64,000 nucleotides of DNA from Croceimicrobium sp963974215 (GTDB taxonomy: Bacteria; Bacteroidota; Bacteroidia; Flavobacteriales; Schleiferiaceae). A program made the position numbers and the translations under genes. Location: positions 62,001 through 126,000 of the forward strand of contig CAXBBL010000008.1 of NCBI GenBank assembly GCA_963974215.1, read 5' to 3'. Below are positions 16,884-25,462 of this stretch, piece after piece (position 1 is the stretch's first letter; each line of letters begins with the position of its first letter). The notes under the pieces are model-generated. The model worked only from the letters and a program-made list of their open reading frames with translations, had not been told where the DNA came from and did no database searches.

Positions 16884-17822
16884 ATGAAAAGTCTGACTCT
16901 TTGCCTCCTATTCTTCCTCTCAGCTAATTTCTTAAAAGCCCAACCGGCTATTTGGGATACCTTAAATTTTGAGAACAATTTACACGAAAGTCGTTTGTAT
17001 TTTGACAGTACGCAAAGCAGTGGCATTTGGCAAATTGGTAAACCGCAAAAAACACTTTTTGACTCGGCTTATAGTGGTGAATTAGCCCTACTAACCGATA
17101 CCCTTCTAAACTATAGCTCTAGTTCAAGCGATACCTTTTATTTAGGCTTTAGTATTTACGGTAATGGTACTTCCATTGAATTTAAGCATCGTTACGACAT
17201 GGATAGTCTGCATGCTTTCGGGAACATTGAACTCTCCGCTGATAGCGGCCAAACATGGAAACTACTGCACGATAGTATTAACCCTTTCTATCTATGGTCT
17301 CAGCAAAATAACAATATGGGTTATTATGGCACAGAGGTTTACAATCTTTACACCAAGCACGATCTTAGTGGCGACAAAAATGGGTTTACAGGGAAGTCAA
17401 CTGGTTGGGTTACGACTATGATAATGTTTCCTTGTTATGCGATAAAAAGACCTTGGGAAGTGTATTTGCGCTTTAACTTTTCGGCCGATTCCATGGCCTT
17501 GGCTAGTGAGGGTTGGATAATCGACGATATCCTTATCAACTCTTTTGGAGGAGAATGCAGTAATTTAGGAGAAAATAAAGTCGTTCCGATAATTGAAATC
17601 TACCCTAATCCAAATCAGGGCAATGAATTAAAGCTAGGTAAAATCTGGGAACAAGAAATTAAATTTAAACTTTACAATCTTACAGGCCAGCTTGCGCAAG
17701 ATGGCATCATCCAGGCCTACCAAAATTCAATTCCGCTTAGAGGGCTGCAAAACGGATTTTACAGTCTGCGCTTTTATGAAGGAGAACAATTACTGGGTGT
17801 AGCTAAACTTCAAAAACAATAA
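16884..17822 (+). CDS. Secreted protein with T9SS type A sorting domain
   Basis: This 312-residue protein has a signal peptide ending at about LKAQP and a C-terminal T9SS domain of some 75 residues that starts IIEIYPNPNQGNELKL and ends GVAKLQKQ. The middle part has jelly-roll-like beta segments (GTSIEFKHRYDMDSL, GNIELSADSGQTWKLLHDS, EGWIIDDILINSFGGEC) that resemble the MAM/immune-related domains often found in such surface proteins. It is expected to be exported across the outer membrane and either released or anchored. No enzymatic motif was recognised. Confidence 0.85.
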   Translation: MKSLTLCLLFFLSANFLKAQPAIWDTLNFENNLHESRLYFDSTQSSGIWQIGKPQKTLFDSAYSGELALLTDTLLNYSSSSSDTFYLGFSIYGNGTSIEFKHRYDMDSLHAFGNIELSADSGQTWKLLHDSINPFYLWSQQNNNMGYYGTEVYNLYTKHDLSGDKNGFTGKSTGWVTTMIMFPCYAIKRPWEVYLRFNFSADSMALASEGWIIDDILINSFGGECSNLGENKVVPIIEIYPNPNQGNELKLGKIWEQEIKFKLYNLTGQLAQDGIIQAYQNSIPLRGLQNGFYSLRFYEGEQLLGVAKLQKQ

Positions 17823-17868
17823 TTCGCTAGCTCACTAAACCTTTGGGCTTAGCCATGGTTTTTTGGAT

Positions 17869-18450
17869 GTGAAATGGTGGTTTAAATATAAATCCTTGCC
17901 TATTTTATGGCGCTGGTTTCTGCAGTTTTTGGTGCTTATGCTAATTATTGCCTTCATTTTTGCTCCTAAAAAGCGACCGGTAGATTATACTGACATTTCC
18001 TTTGAAAGTAGTGCCAATAGTCGCTTATACTTTCATAATGTTCGAAGTTTCTTCTACCGCATCGATATTCGTTCCAAAGCGCCCATGCTCATTTACCAGC
18101 TGAAGCGACGAACTCCTGAACGCGATAGTCTCAATTTGAATTTCGATATCATTCGTCAAAGCGCTGCGGATGAAGCCTTTATTTTCAGCTACTTGGGAAA
18201 TCACTTTCAGAGTTTAGATTCACTATCCCTAAAGTTTTCTGCTTTCGCTGATGAAAAAGCTCTGGATAATTTACGTAACGAAGATCATTTTCGCATAGCC
18301 GCCAAAACTTACAGCAGTTTTCTAAAAGAAGAGCCTATCTACTTGATGCAGGGATCAGACACAATTCAAGAACTCTTCAGCGACCGCGCCGCATTTATTG
18401 ATGCTGAAATTACCCTTGAAGATTACTTTAAATTGGTGCAGAAGAATTAG
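17869..18450 (+). CDS. Hypothetical single-pass membrane protein
   Basis: This protein of about 193 residues has one N-terminal membrane segment (ILWRWFLQFLVLMLIIAFIF) followed by a soluble domain with mixed charge. No family was recognised. No ATG lies near the start: the options are GTG at 17869 (giving KWWFKYKS) or TTG at 17863; I chose GTG because the basic Trp-rich start just before the helix is typical. It lies 46 bp after the T9SS protein gene and might be co-transcribed with it. The next 537 bp carry repeat copy B and the DUF2089 promoter region. Confidence 0.65.
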   Translation: MKWWFKYKSLPILWRWFLQFLVLMLIIAFIFAPKKRPVDYTDISFESSANSRLYFHNVRSFFYRIDIRSKAPMLIYQLKRRTPERDSLNLNFDIIRQSAADEAFIFSYLGNHFQSLDSLSLKFSAFADEKALDNLRNEDHFRIAAKTYSSFLKEEPIYLMQGSDTIQELFSDRAAFIDAEITLEDYFKLVQKN

Positions 18451-18516
18451 CCTGCAATGGATCTCTAACTCCAGCAGAACCTATTCAAATAGTCTTCCGC
18501 CTAGCCTAACTAACGC

Positions 18517-18771
18517 GAGTTCGACTATAAATTATAGCCTCAGATTTTCAATAAAAAGCTAAGGCAAGTCTGTATTGTGCAGCTCTAGCGGGCTACAGCT
18601 GCACGATTTGTAAGAGGCATTATTGATTTTATTGGAAAACCATGCAGGCCCTTATAAAATATAGCTTTTTTCGCCTTAACGTCTCGCAATAGCTCGCTAT
18701 TGCTTTACGGCTTGGGCTCGAAACCCACGATTTAAAAGGGGTCTGAGGCCTTAAGTGTACATTAAAATTAA
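18517..18771 (+). repeat. Repeat copy B: degenerate member of the 263-bp family
   Basis: This copy aligns over its whole length with copy C in the same orientation but is more diverged. The outermost terminal bases are altered (GCGAGTTCGA instead of CTGAGTTCGA on the left; the right end fades after TCTGAGGCC). Both hairpins remain: 18582-18599 (GCTCTAGCGGGCTACAGC, extendable to GTGCAGC...GCTGCAC with one mismatch) and 18686-18703 (GCAATAGCTCGCTATTGC). No ORF. It occupies the gap between a hypothetical membrane protein and the DUF2089 operon. Confidence 0.85.
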
Positions 18772-18912
18772 GTTAAGCAATTGAAGGCTCGTGGCAAATG
18801 GAAAATTATTAGAATCTAAAGGCTAATGCTGGCTAGGAGGAATAACTAAGCTGCAAAAATCTTCTTTCTAATATTAATTTGGGTCCTTTTCAATAATCGT
18901 TTACAAATATTG

Positions 18913-18982
18913 AATATTATTGATGTTAAATTTAATAATATTGATTTTAAACGACACAAAGTTAATATTTTTTATAATTTTG
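18913..18982 (+). promoter_or_regulatory. DUF2089 operon promoter with inverted repeat
   Basis: A perfect -7 box (TAATTTTG) lies at 18975-18982, five bases before the ATG. About 33 bp further upstream, 18913-18921 and 18934-18942 form a perfect 9-bp inverted repeat (AATATTATT/AATAATATT) around a palindromic TTAAATTT core. Position and symmetry fit an operator, but the sequence is very AT-rich, so chance symmetry is possible. Confidence 0.5.
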
Positions 18983-18987
18983 TCTCT

Positions 18988-19281
18988 ATGAATCAGTTGA
19001 AAAACTTTCCTAGTTTTTGTCCCGCCTGTTCAGCAAAGTTGCATGTCTCTGAGTTGAGTTGCGACCAATGTGAGACTAAAATCCAAGGGCACTTTGTTTT
19101 GCCACAATTATTGGGCTTGTCAAAACCTGAACAAGAATTTATATTGGCTTTTCTGCAAGCATCAGGAAGTTTAAAAGAGATGTCAAAAATTCTTGGCTTC
19201 TCCTACCCAAAAGTTCGCAATATGCTAGACGAACTCATCTTAAAAGTTAAAAAACTAAATGACGAAAAAAACACCGCATGA
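18988..19281 (+). CDS. DUF2089 zinc-ribbon/HTH protein
   Basis: This 97-residue protein has an N-terminal zinc ribbon (Cys11, Cys14, Cys25, Cys28: CPAC...CDQC) and a C-terminal helix-turn-helix resembling a sigma factor region 4 (EFILAFLQASGSLKEMSKIL, then GFSYPKVRNMLDEL). This is the DUF2089 layout; members are suspected regulators. The ATG at 18988 is just after a perfect -7 box; a longer frame from 18910 would include the promoter and inverted repeat. It overlaps the next gene by ATGA, and a secreted hydrolase gene follows, so it may control this operon. Confidence 0.85.
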   Translation: MNQLKNFPSFCPACSAKLHVSELSCDQCETKIQGHFVLPQLLGLSKPEQEFILAFLQASGSLKEMSKILGFSYPKVRNMLDELILKVKKLNDEKNTA

Positions 19282-19847
19282 TAAACAGTGTGACTTTTTA
19301 TGAGAAGCTTTTGGGTTTAAAATCTAGCCTCGGTTCTATACTAGTATTATTGGCACTTTATTTTGCTGCTTACTTCAACAATATAAGACTAGATGGGGTG
19401 CTCAACCTGCATTTCACGAGTAATGTCAGCCACCAGACCTTAGCGACCGATTTATCCGTAAATCTTTTAAGCTTAGCCCTGATTTTCAGTATCGCCCTTT
19501 TTTTAATTAATAATAGATTTCCGCGTTTAGCCGACTTAGTACCACAATTACTTTGGGCGCAGTGGCCACTAATACCGCTCTGCTTTTTAAGCTTTCTTTT
19601 CGATTATCATACTGTGGGAAGTTTAGCAAGAGAAACGCTTAGTGAGGAGCTCATTAATATGACCTCTTCCCCATCTTTTTGGTTAGCCACACTTATCTTG
19701 ATTGGAGGAATTATTTTAAACATCCACTTTTATTACGGCCTTTTCAAAGTAGATAGTGGACTAAAAGGAAATAAGCTAGGCTGGGCCTTTGCTGTGACGC
19801 TTTTTCTCTCATTTTGCTTAAGCACGTTTACCTTAAAAATACTTTAA
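19278..19847 (+). CDS. Polytopic membrane protein, possibly Yip1-like
   Basis: This 189-residue protein shows five hydrophobic segments (about residues 19-35, 58-76, 90-107, 132-152 and 167-185). No catalytic motif is visible. Membrane proteins of this size and pattern often sit beside DUF2089 genes, which suggests a sensing or stress-response partner, but the pairing here is only inferred from the 4-nt ATGA overlap with the DUF2089 gene. The hydrolase gene begins one base after its stop. Confidence 0.7.
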   Translation: MINSVTFYEKLLGLKSSLGSILVLLALYFAAYFNNIRLDGVLNLHFTSNVSHQTLATDLSVNLLSLALIFSIALFLINNRFPRLADLVPQLLWAQWPLIPLCFLSFLFDYHTVGSLARETLSEELINMTSSPSFWLATLILIGGIILNIHFYYGLFKVDSGLKGNKLGWAFAVTLFLSFCLSTFTLKIL

Positions 19848-19848
19848 A

Positions 19849-21054
19849 ATGAAAGTTTGTATAATTATTTTTTTAAGCCTATGGATGAACTGTCTTTTTG
19901 CGCAAAACATTCAAGAGGAAAACATTAGCTTTTCCCATAAGGGCTGCGCCTTCAGTGCTAGTATAAGTTACCCTTCAGGTAATGGACCGTTTCCTGCGAT
20001 AATGTTAGTACCGGGTTCGGGCCAAAATGATAAAGACGGAAGTATTAGCCTTAGAGGTGCTAATTCACAATGCTTATACCCCGGTTTAGTAGATTCTAAT
20101 TTAACCATTTACAAAGATTTAGCCCATGGCTTGAGCAAACTTGGTTACCTCGTTTTACGCTACGATGAGCTATTTATTTCTTGCCCCTCTACTAACACTC
20201 CTGTTTCTGATTATGAAAAACTTTGGCTGCCCGCTAATGCGGCCTTGGACAGTTTAGTGATTCATCCACTAGTTGATGCTAACAAACTTTATCTCATGGG
20301 TCATAGCGAAGGTGGATCGTTAATAAATTATATTGCTACCGAGCGAAATGATATTGCTGCATTAATTAATATCGCCGGTGCTTATACGCCTTTCGATAGT
20401 TTATTAGCCAAACAACTGGTAGATATTGCCAATCTCTGTGGTGGTAATGTTACTATGGCCCAAAATCAAGCAAATCAAATACTGAGTTATTTCTCAAGCT
20501 TGCGCAATGGCACCTCTGCCCTGCCACCTTTTGCTGGAGCCACGGCCAGCGCCTGGATAAGATACATACATGTAAATGACTCCGTGCTAGAATACTATAA
20601 AGCTGCGAATCTACCCACTCTTTTCCTAGGTATGGCAAATGATTTCAATGTACCAGCCGCTGAGTGGAATAGATTTAAGGATAGTTTATCCCCTATTATT
20701 AAAAACTCTTTTTATCAGTTAAGTGGTCTTAATCATTATATGACTAATGATAGTGTTCCGCAAGTAGATCAAAGAGTAGTGGATACTATTCATTATTTCC
20801 TTAGCCAAGGAATGCAAGTAGGATTAGTAAAACCAAAGAGAGGCTATTTAAAAATCTACCCCAATCCAAGTCGAGGAGAAATTCACATTGGAGCATCTGA
20901 ATCCTTTATTGGAGAAGAATTAGAAATTTTAACAAGCAGCGGGAGCCGAATTTTTAAGACCCGATTACAAGAAGAAATAGACTTAATATTGCCCTACGGT
21001 ACTTACCTTTTTAATTGTGGTAAAAGTCAAGAGATAATATTGGTTAAGCCATAA
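19849..21054 (+). CDS. Secreted alpha/beta hydrolase with T9SS sorting domain
   Basis: This 401-residue protein has a signal peptide (CIIIFLSLWMNCLFAQ), an alpha/beta hydrolase core and a T9SS sorting domain (from LKIYPNPSRGEIHIGA to the end). The nucleophile elbow is GHSEGG (Ser153) and the catalytic His lies in SGLNHYMT near residue 302; the oxyanion region MLVPGSGQNDKDG is typical of dienelactone-hydrolase-like esterases and peptidases. The gene starts one base after the membrane protein gene, making a three-gene unit with DUF2089. The substrate is unknown. A bidirectional terminator follows. Confidence 0.85.
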   Translation: MKVCIIIFLSLWMNCLFAQNIQEENISFSHKGCAFSASISYPSGNGPFPAIMLVPGSGQNDKDGSISLRGANSQCLYPGLVDSNLTIYKDLAHGLSKLGYLVLRYDELFISCPSTNTPVSDYEKLWLPANAALDSLVIHPLVDANKLYLMGHSEGGSLINYIATERNDIAALINIAGAYTPFDSLLAKQLVDIANLCGGNVTMAQNQANQILSYFSSLRNGTSALPPFAGATASAWIRYIHVNDSVLEYYKAANLPTLFLGMANDFNVPAAEWNRFKDSLSPIIKNSFYQLSGLNHYMTNDSVPQVDQRVVDTIHYFLSQGMQVGLVKPKRGYLKIYPNPSRGEIHIGASESFIGEELEILTSSGSRIFKTRLQEEIDLILPYGTYLFNCGKSQEIILVKP

Positions 21055-21080
21055 AAAAAGGGAGCTTTAGGCTCCCTTTC
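21052..21080. terminator. Bidirectional terminator between the hydrolase gene and glyA
   Basis: A 9-bp stem (AAAGGGAGC/GCTCCCTTT) with loop TTTAG is flanked by A7 on the left, which gives a T-run for the minus strand. It separates the convergent hydrolase gene and glyA. Confidence 0.85.
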
Positions 21081-21098
21081 TGTGTCTCTACTATTGAA

Positions 21099-22373
21099 TT
21101 ACCAGTTAAAAAGTGGTCGCTCGCTCATCATAAGGTTAACCTCTTCTCTAATCGTATTTAAGTTCTCTTCGTTTTCGAAATCGTTAATAACGCGATCGAT
21201 AAATTCAGCGATTTTTTCCATGTCTGTCTCTACGCAACCACGCGTAGTTATAGCTGGTGTTCCCAAACGAATTCCACTGGTAACGAAAGGCGATTTATCG
21301 TCAAAAGGAACCATATTCTTATTAGCGGTGATATCGGCTTCTACCAAAGCATGCTCCGCTTGTTTACCATTTATGTTCTTATTTCTCAAATCAATCAACA
21401 TGCTGTGATTATCGGTACCACCCGAAATAATATTGAAGCCCCTTGCTACGAGCGCATCTGCCAAAGCGTTGGCATTTTTCTTAACCTGTAGCGTGTAATG
21501 CATAAACTCATCTTGTAAGGCTTCGCCAAAAGCTACTGCCTTAGCGGCAATAACGTGCTCTAATGGACCACCTTGTGTTCCAGGGAATACGGCTGCATTT
21601 AAAAGCTGACTCATCATCTTGGTCACGCCTTTAGGTGTTTTTTCTCCGAAAGGATTTTCGAAATCTTTACCCATCATAATAATTCCACCACGCGGTCCAC
21701 GCAAGGTTTTATGCGTAGTAGAAGTAACGATGTGGCAATGCGGTAGCGGATCATTTAAAAGGCCCTTGGCAATTAAGCCTGCAGGATGGGAAATATCGCC
21801 TAAAAGCAAAGCGCCTACAGAATCAGCAATCTCGCGAAAGCGTTGATAATCTAAATCGCGGCTATATGCAGAAAAACCACAAATGAGTAGGTTGGGCTTC
21901 TCGCGCTCAGCGATTTCCGCAATTTTATCGTAGTCCAATCTTCCCGTTTCTTGCTCTACACCATAGAAACAAGTTTTATAGGTTTTTCCACTAAAGTTAA
22001 CCGGCGAGCCATGCGTTAGGTGACCACCATGCGAAAGGTCGAAACCCATAATTTTGTCGCCAGGCTTTAAGCAGGCTAAGAATACCGCTGCATTAGCCTG
22101 CGAACCCGAATGGGGTTGCACATTGGCATATTCAGCGCCAAAAAGTGCTTTGGCACGATCAATGGCAATCGTTTCTACCTGATCCACAACTTCACAACCC
22201 CCATAATATCTTTTTCCGGGAAATCCCTCAGCGTATTTATTCGTAAGTACTGAGCCCATCGCCTTCATAACATCCTCACTAACAAAGTTTTCCGAAGCGA
22301 TAAGTTCAATTCCTTCGGTTTGTCTGTCGCGTTCCTGCTCTATTAAATCAAAAATATCTTGGTCTTTATACAT
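21099..22373 (-). CDS. glyA: Serine hydroxymethyltransferase
   Basis: This 424-residue PLP enzyme interconverts serine and glycine with tetrahydrofolate, supplying one-carbon units. Typical motifs are IELIASENFVSEDVM at the start, NKYAEGFPGKRYYGGCE, and the PLP lysine in TTHKTLRGPRGGIIM. The ATG at 22373 gives the usual N-terminus; a longer frame from 22442 crosses the promoter. A perfect minus-strand -7 box lies at 22414-22421, back-to-back with the promoter of fahA. Confidence 0.97.
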   Translation of the reverse strand: MYKDQDIFDLIEQERDRQTEGIELIASENFVSEDVMKAMGSVLTNKYAEGFPGKRYYGGCEVVDQVETIAIDRAKALFGAEYANVQPHSGSQANAAVFLACLKPGDKIMGFDLSHGGHLTHGSPVNFSGKTYKTCFYGVEQETGRLDYDKIAEIAEREKPNLLICGFSAYSRDLDYQRFREIADSVGALLLGDISHPAGLIAKGLLNDPLPHCHIVTSTTHKTLRGPRGGIIMMGKDFENPFGEKTPKGVTKMMSQLLNAAVFPGTQGGPLEHVIAAKAVAFGEALQDEFMHYTLQVKKNANALADALVARGFNIISGGTDNHSMLIDLRNKNINGKQAEHALVEADITANKNMVPFDDKSPFVTSGIRLGTPAITTRGCVETDMEKIAEFIDRVINDFENEENLNTIREEVNLMMSERPLFNW

Positions 22374-22403
22374 ATTGAGTTTTTCTAAGGGACTTAAACT
22401 TAT

Positions 22404-22421
22404 TAATATTGCCCAAAAGTA
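22404..22421. promoter_or_regulatory. Divergent promoters of glyA and fahA
   Basis: On the minus strand TACTTTTG (22414-22421) matches the -7 consensus for glyA. On the plus strand TAATATTG (22404-22411) is a one-mismatch box for fahA, 18 bp before its ATG. The two boxes are only 2 bp apart, so the two polymerases would compete for the same DNA. Confidence 0.5.
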
Positions 22422-22429
22422 AATAGAAA

Positions 22430-23704
22430 ATGCTGACAGCAAACGACCCTAACCGTAAGTCTTGGTTAGATATATCAAAAAATAGCGATTTCCCCATTCA
22501 CAACTTGCCTTTCGGGGTGTTTATGGCGAAAGATGACCACATTACGATAGGCACGCGTATTGGCGATTATGCCATCGATTTAGGTGCTTTACACCAACTT
22601 GGTCATTTTGAGGGTATCATCCTTCCGGAAGATGTGTTTTTACAAGACACCATTAATGATTTCATAACCTTGGGTAAGCCTACTTGTCGCCAAGTTCGCA
22701 ATAGAATTGCCGAAATTTTTGATATCAACAATCCTGCTTTGCAAGGAAATGCCGAGCAAAGAGATATTATTCTCTTCGCAGTAGAAGAAGTGCAAATGTT
22801 GATGCCGGTCTTTATTCAAGACTACACCGATTTTTACAGCAGTAAAGAGCATGCTTTTAATGTGGGTACTATGTTCCGCGGTGCCGATAATGCCCTTATG
22901 CCTAACTGGTTGCATCTTCCGGTGGGTTATCATGGTAGAAGCTCTTCGATTATTGTTTCGGGTGAAAACATCCGTCGCCCCGTGGGACAAAGCAAGCCTG
23001 CTGATGCAGATGCGCCCGTATTCGGTCCTAGTAAATTATTGGATTTTGAGTTGGAAATGGCTTTCATTACCACCGATGGTAAGGCTTTAGGCGAGCGTAT
23101 CACAACTGAAGAAGCGGAAGATTACCTTTTTGGTATGGTCGTTTTTAACGACTGGAGTGCGCGCGACTTACAAGCTTGGGAATATGTTCCTTTGGGACCT
23201 TTCTTGGGCAAGAACTTTGCCTCCTCTATTTCGGCTTGGGTAGTGACCTTTGATGCCTTAGAACCTTATCGGGTTGAGAAGCCATCGCAAGATCCCGAAC
23301 CACTGCCCTATTTACAATGCGCTAATAATACTTCCTACGATATTAAGCTTGAAGTTTATATCCAACCCGAAGGCGGTGAAGAAAGCCTAGTATGTGAAAG
23401 TAACCACAAGTATTTATACTGGACCATGGTACAACAATTGGCGCACCATACCGTGAACGGCTGCAATATTAATGCGGGCGATATGATGGCCAGCGGTACT
23501 ATTTCGGGTCCAACGCCTAGCAACTATGGCTCTATGTTGGAGCTAAGCTGGCGCGGTGCAAAAAGTATTACTTTAAGTGATGGTAGTGAGCGTAAATTTA
23601 TTCAGGATGGCGACACCGTAATTATGCGGGCTTTCTGCGATAACGGCGGGCAAAGAATGGGCTTCGGTGAAGTTCGTTCGAAAGTGCTTCCTGCTAAAGA
23701 ATAA
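22430..23704 (+). CDS. fahA: Fumarylacetoacetase
   Basis: This 424-residue enzyme catalyses the last step of tyrosine catabolism, splitting 4-fumarylacetoacetate into fumarate and acetoacetate. The N-terminal domain (DFPIHNLPFGVFMAKDD) and the catalytic FAH fold are present: HLPVGYHGRSSSIIVSG with the catalytic His, LLDFELEMAFITTDG with metal-binding acids, and NDWSARDLQAWEYVPLGPF. The length is normal. A hairpin terminator follows. The upstream steps of the pathway are not in the window. Confidence 0.97.
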   Translation: MLTANDPNRKSWLDISKNSDFPIHNLPFGVFMAKDDHITIGTRIGDYAIDLGALHQLGHFEGIILPEDVFLQDTINDFITLGKPTCRQVRNRIAEIFDINNPALQGNAEQRDIILFAVEEVQMLMPVFIQDYTDFYSSKEHAFNVGTMFRGADNALMPNWLHLPVGYHGRSSSIIVSGENIRRPVGQSKPADADAPVFGPSKLLDFELEMAFITTDGKALGERITTEEAEDYLFGMVVFNDWSARDLQAWEYVPLGPFLGKNFASSISAWVVTFDALEPYRVEKPSQDPEPLPYLQCANNTSYDIKLEVYIQPEGGEESLVCESNHKYLYWTMVQQLAHHTVNGCNINAGDMMASGTISGPTPSNYGSMLELSWRGAKSITLSDGSERKFIQDGDTVIMRAFCDNGGQRMGFGEVRSKVLPAKE

Positions 23705-23723
23705 AAAGACGAATCAAAAAAAG

Positions 23724-23753
23724 AAAAGGCCTCGCAATTGCGGGGCTTTTTTA
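23724..23753 (+). terminator. Rho-independent terminator after fahA
   Basis: The sequence AAAGGCCTCGC-aatt-GCGGGGCTTTTTT forms a stem followed by six T residues, 20 bp after the fahA stop. Confidence 0.85.
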
Positions 23754-23864
23754 TTGCTTATATTTTTAGCTCTAGGCAGATGCCTTCTAATAACAAGCTG
23801 ATCTAAAACTTATCATTATACGCTATGTGTTTAAGGTATTAATCATTCGCAGTGAGCAACTACT

Positions 23865-24248
23865 TTAGTTGAAAAAAAGATTATATAAATACCTACCTGG
23901 CATGAAGGTGAAAGCCCCTGCTATTAGGATTGCGCCTACATACAATAAAATCATTTTACGTTGATGTGCCTTTACTCGGCCCTTTCTGATGGCCATAAAA
24001 GCGGTAGGCACAGTGTAAATAGTCAAGAAACTAAAAAGATGAATCCAACCAAAGTGATTGAAAATTTGTGGGCCCACCTGGGCAGGCATTAAAAGGGTAA
24101 CAGCTGCTGTAAAAAGCATGAGTACCATATAAATTTGCCCCAGTTTTTTATGGTTCTTAGTACCTTTTTTTCTAAATAGCAGAATTCCTCCAATAAAAAA
24201 ACAAGGCACCACGCTAAGTAAGTGTAAGTATAATAAAGTGTTGTACAT
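23865..24248 (-). CDS. DUF2306-like membrane protein
   Basis: This 127-residue protein has four hydrophobic segments. Conserved histidines of the DUF2306-type pattern are visible: YLHLLSVVPCFFIGGILLF near the start, then IFNHFGWIHLFSFLTIYTV and KAHQRKMILLYVGAIL. The arrangement of His residues in helices suggests a haem- or metal-binding membrane protein, but the function is not established. I chose the ATG at 24248; the frame is open 12 bases further. Confidence 0.72.
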   Translation of the reverse strand: MYNTLLYLHLLSVVPCFFIGGILLFRKKGTKNHKKLGQIYMVLMLFTAAVTLLMPAQVGPQIFNHFGWIHLFSFLTIYTVPTAFMAIRKGRVKAHQRKMILLYVGAILIAGAFTFMPGRYLYNLFFN

Positions 24249-24323
24249 AACTATTCCCAAGGGTCTAGTTTATCATTTTCGTTTTAATATTAAACCTTTT
24301 TTATCCAAATCAAATCTAAAATA

Positions 24324-25379
24324 TTACTTCACTGCAGGTTCTTGTTTCAAATCCGCAACCGCTACTCTAGCCAAATTTCCCTTTGGTCCAGAAAGCCAGA
24401 TGTAATTTTCTGCTAAGCTGCCGCTATAATATGTAAATGGAAAACTTCGCCAGTTGCGACCAGCGTCTTCGGTAAAGTAGGCCCCATAACGACTGTGCGC
24501 TAGCCATTGTTTCTCGTCAATGGCAATTAAATTGGATATATATTTTCCCGCAAGGGAGATGCGTGACTCCTGTGAGACCTTCCAACTATAGCCACCATTT
24601 TCACTAATACTAATACATTCATCCGACAGGGAATCGCCTTTGTAATCACCACCAGCAACTAAAATGCGCTTCTCATCTATAAAGGAAAAAGAAAATATGC
24701 CTTTAGAATCTGTGCCCTGATCGATTGGTGTAAAAGCCCGGTGCCAAGACTTACCGTAATCTTGAGTTATGTAAATGGTTGATTCCTTACCTCCTAAACC
24801 AATGATTGCTTGGCCCTGGCCATAGGTCTTTAATGAAGTACCCGATGCGGCAAAGCCCCCTTGATTAAGATGTGAAGGAGGAATTAAAGCTGGGTCAATC
24901 GCAGTCCAAGTCTTGCCACCATCTTTCGTTTCAATAATGGGAAGAGCTTGTCCAATGGCATCGCTAAAAGCTAAACCTCTTTGATCATCCCAAAAATCAA
25001 GGGCGTCGAAAAATATACCTTCCGTTTCGTTGCGGTAGACCTCCTGCCATGTTTTGCCCCCATCTTCCGTAAGGAGCATTACCGCAGGTAAACCAGCAGA
25101 AAGAATAATGGCCTTGGAGGTGCTGAAAGCATGAATGTCGCGAAAATCCGATTCCACGTAACCCGCAGGACTGCAGTTTACAACCTGATTGTTAGAAGCT
25201 TCCACACGATAAACTTGTCCCTCTGCCCCACTAAACCAACAAATGTCGTCGGATACAGCTGAAATTCCACGAAAGCCTGCTTCAGTGCTGATATCAAATT
25301 TTTGAATATGGCTGGCCTCTTGGGCATCTGCGCAAGCGAAAAGAATCAAAAAGGATAGAAAGGAAATAAGCTGTTTCAT
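24324..25379 (-). CDS. YCF48/BNR-repeat lipoprotein
   Basis: This 351-residue protein has a lipoprotein signal (FLILFAC, Cys16) and a beta-propeller body with repeated DGGKTW-type Asp-box motifs: TEDGGKTWQEV, TKDGGKTWTAI, TQDYGKSWHRA, ENGGYSWKV and TEDAGRNWRSF. Such proteins resemble the Ycf48/HCF136 photosystem assembly factor and sialidase-like propellers and are common in Bacteroidota, usually with unknown role. It is divergent from the second pirin gene. Confidence 0.82.
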   Translation of the reverse strand: MKQLISFLSFLILFACADAQEASHIQKFDISTEAGFRGISAVSDDICWFSGAEGQVYRVEASNNQVVNCSPAGYVESDFRDIHAFSTSKAIILSAGLPAVMLLTEDGGKTWQEVYRNETEGIFFDALDFWDDQRGLAFSDAIGQALPIIETKDGGKTWTAIDPALIPPSHLNQGGFAASGTSLKTYGQGQAIIGLGGKESTIYITQDYGKSWHRAFTPIDQGTDSKGIFSFSFIDEKRILVAGGDYKGDSLSDECISISENGGYSWKVSQESRISLAGKYISNLIAIDEKQWLAHSRYGAYFTEDAGRNWRSFPFTYYSGSLAENYIWLSGPKGNLARVAVADLKQEPAVK

Positions 25380-25462
25380 ACAAACGTTTTGTTGGCCATA
25401 AACCTAGAGAATTTGCAGGAATAAAAAAATTATAGTAATTTCGATGTTCAAACATTGAAACT

